Below are positions 4,222 to 5,064 of a stretch of 5,064 nt of DNA, piece after piece (the stretch's first letter is position 1; every line of letters starts with the position of its first letter). Origin of the DNA: Paracoccaceae bacterium (GTDB taxonomy: Bacteria; Pseudomonadota; Alphaproteobacteria; Rhodobacterales; Rhodobacteraceae). Below the pieces are notes generated by a model. That model saw nothing but the letters and a program-made list of their open reading frames with translations. It ran no database searches and had not been told where the DNA came from. The stretch spans positions 1 through 5,064 of the forward strand of contig JAPOSK010000052.1 of NCBI GenBank assembly GCA_026709725.1, in the 5' to 3' direction. The translations under genes and the position numbers were made by a program.

Positions 4222-5064
4222 CTATTCCGGTGCGTCCTCATTCGATCCCCTGCAGCCAGTGCCACGCCCCCAGACAGACTGCCAGACCGGCAGGTGATCG
4301 CCTGCCGCCTCTGCGGCACTGAACACACCATTTGCAACAGCCCGTGCCATACACTCGGCCGCCGCGTGACCGATCTCAAACTGGGCCATGGCCGGATTCT
4401 CAACCCTGATCATGCCGCTTGAGGCGGCAAAGACCAGGTCGCCATCAAAAAGTGTATGTGAGGGGCGCAGGGACCGGGCAAATCCGTCCTGGCCTCCGAG
4501 CGCGATTCGACTGAGTTCGGCCTTGCCGAAGGCAACATCCGTGGCGACAATGCCAATCGTTGTGTTACGGCCCATTTCACTGCCACTGCCGGCGAGATCC
4601 GGCTCCCAGCCGGGATCGCGAGTCTGCGGACACCCCTGACCACCGAATTCGTCACCGAACTCACTCACGCCAGCCCAGAAGCGTCCGGTGCCAGGTTGCA
4701 CAGCCGTGCCCACCGCATTCACCGCCACCAGAGATCCGACTGTATAGCCACTGCCTGTCACCACCGACGCAGTCCCCAAACCCCCCTTCAGATCCCGCGT
4801 CGTCGCCCCTGTCCCTGCACCAGTACTGCCTGTCTCGAAATCGACAGAAGCCGTGCCGAATGCCTCCGCGCCCAGGGGACCGTAGGGGTTTTGCAGCCAG
4901 GCCTTGTCACCGCCATTGAGAAGGTCAAAAAGGATTGCGGAGGGGACAATCGGCACCCTGGTCTCGCCAACCTGATAGCCGCGCCCTTCCGCCCTGAGAG
5001 CCTCGACCACACCCGATGCCGCATCAAGACCATAGGCAGAACCGCCCGCGTTCTCTCGGGCGGT
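4222..5064 (-). CDS. P1/S58 family peptidase (DmpA/NylC-like), 5' end missing
   Basis: The visible 280 residues (residue 1 at 5064, stop TAG at 4222-4224) are the central and C-terminal parts of a P1-family N-terminal nucleophile hydrolase. Members self-cleave to expose a Ser or Thr. They include D-aminopeptidase DmpA, beta-peptidyl aminopeptidases and the nylon-oligomer hydrolase NylC. Motifs in order are GGSAYGLDAASGV (from 7), VPIVPSAILFDLLNGGDK (37-54), GSTGAGTGATT, LKGGLG with Lys93, LVAVNAVG with Asn116, GDEFGG, GRNTTIGIVATDVA with Asn167-Thr168, and FDGDLVF (206-212). By analogy with NylC (cleaved between Asn266 and Thr267; Lys189 and Asn219 assist), Thr168 is the expected nucleophile. 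The start codon lies beyond the window. The GTG at 5008-5010 is not a credible start, since GGSAYGL lies upstream of it in frame. The first six visible residues (TARENA) do not fit the family. Substrate and location are unknown. Confidence 0.9.
   Translation of the reverse strand, partial: TARENAGGSAYGLDAASGVVEALRAEGRGYQVGETRVPIVPSAILFDLLNGGDKAWLQNPYGPLGAEAFGTASVDFETGSTGAGTGATTRDLKGGLGTASVVTGSGYTVGSLVAVNAVGTAVQPGTGRFWAGVSEFGDEFGGQGCPQTRDPGWEPDLAGSGSEMGRNTTIGIVATDVAFGKAELSRIALGGQDGFARSLRPSHTLFDGDLVFAASSGMIRVENPAMAQFEIGHAAAECMARAVANGVFSAAEAAGDHLPVWQSVWGRGTGCRGSNEDAPE
5041..5064. repeat. Inverted repeat at the window end
   Basis: ACCGCCCG (5041-5048) and CGGGCGGT (5057-5064) are perfect reverse complements around the 8-base loop CGTTCTCT. 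The second arm forms the last 8 bases of the window. It sits inside the peptidase coding frame, just before the conserved GGSAYGL. It may be a chance hairpin in GC-rich coding DNA, or a fold-back artefact if the window end is also a contig end. Confidence 0.6.

Noticed and set aside
4289..4306. Hairpin GGCAGG/CCTGCC inside the peptidase
   Set aside because: It lies in coding sequence well before the stop codon, with a loop and arms explained by the encoded residues; no reason to call it a terminator.
4388..4919. Plus-strand open frames opposite the peptidase (4388-4639, 4560-4919)
   Set aside because: They are antisense shadows of a gene with clear family motifs on the minus strand.
5008..5010. 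GTG at 5010 as the start of the minus-strand peptidase
   Set aside because: Conserved residues GGSAYGLDAASG are encoded in frame upstream of it, so the gene must begin beyond the window.

Overview
The window reads as a piece of a GC-rich alphaproteobacterial chromosome. The strongest taxonomic clue is a DUF1467-type two-helix membrane protein directly behind a methylmalonyl-CoA epimerase, a pairing I associate with Alphaproteobacteria. The form of the topoisomerase I (one C4 zinc finger followed by four GRYGPY repeats) agrees. Genus cannot be told from this sequence.

Layout: positions 1 to about 594 hold no gene I can support. The first 400 bases are very GC-rich and dense in inverted repeats (66-90, 98-110, 140-165, 187-198, 261-283). 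Composition then drops towards AT from about 410, where a probable promoter region for topA lies, including a tandem CTTGACAA repeat at 514-536. Three genes follow on the plus strand with short gaps: topA (595-3234), a methylmalonyl-CoA epimerase (3294-3692) and the DUF1467 gene (3696-3977). The last two are 3 bases apart and look translationally coupled. Positions 3978-4221 are a convergent intergenic stretch with a 14-bp direct repeat and a long-range inverted repeat, but no obvious U-tract terminator. From 4222 to the end, on the minus strand, lies most of a P1/S58 (DmpA/NylC-like) self-processing peptidase whose 5' end is outside the window.

The genes do not form one pathway. TopA relaxes negatively supercoiled DNA. 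The epimerase serves propionyl-CoA/methylmalonyl-CoA metabolism. The DUF1467 protein is of unknown function, and the P1 peptidase is an N-terminal nucleophile hydrolase of unknown substrate. I see no mobile element, CRISPR array, rRNA or tRNA, and no convincing new multi-gene system. The points worth a second look are small: the palindrome abutting the epimerase start codon, the palindrome cluster upstream of topA, the topA-epimerase adjacency, and the odd last bases of the window, which form an inverted repeat and encode an atypical peptide in the peptidase.
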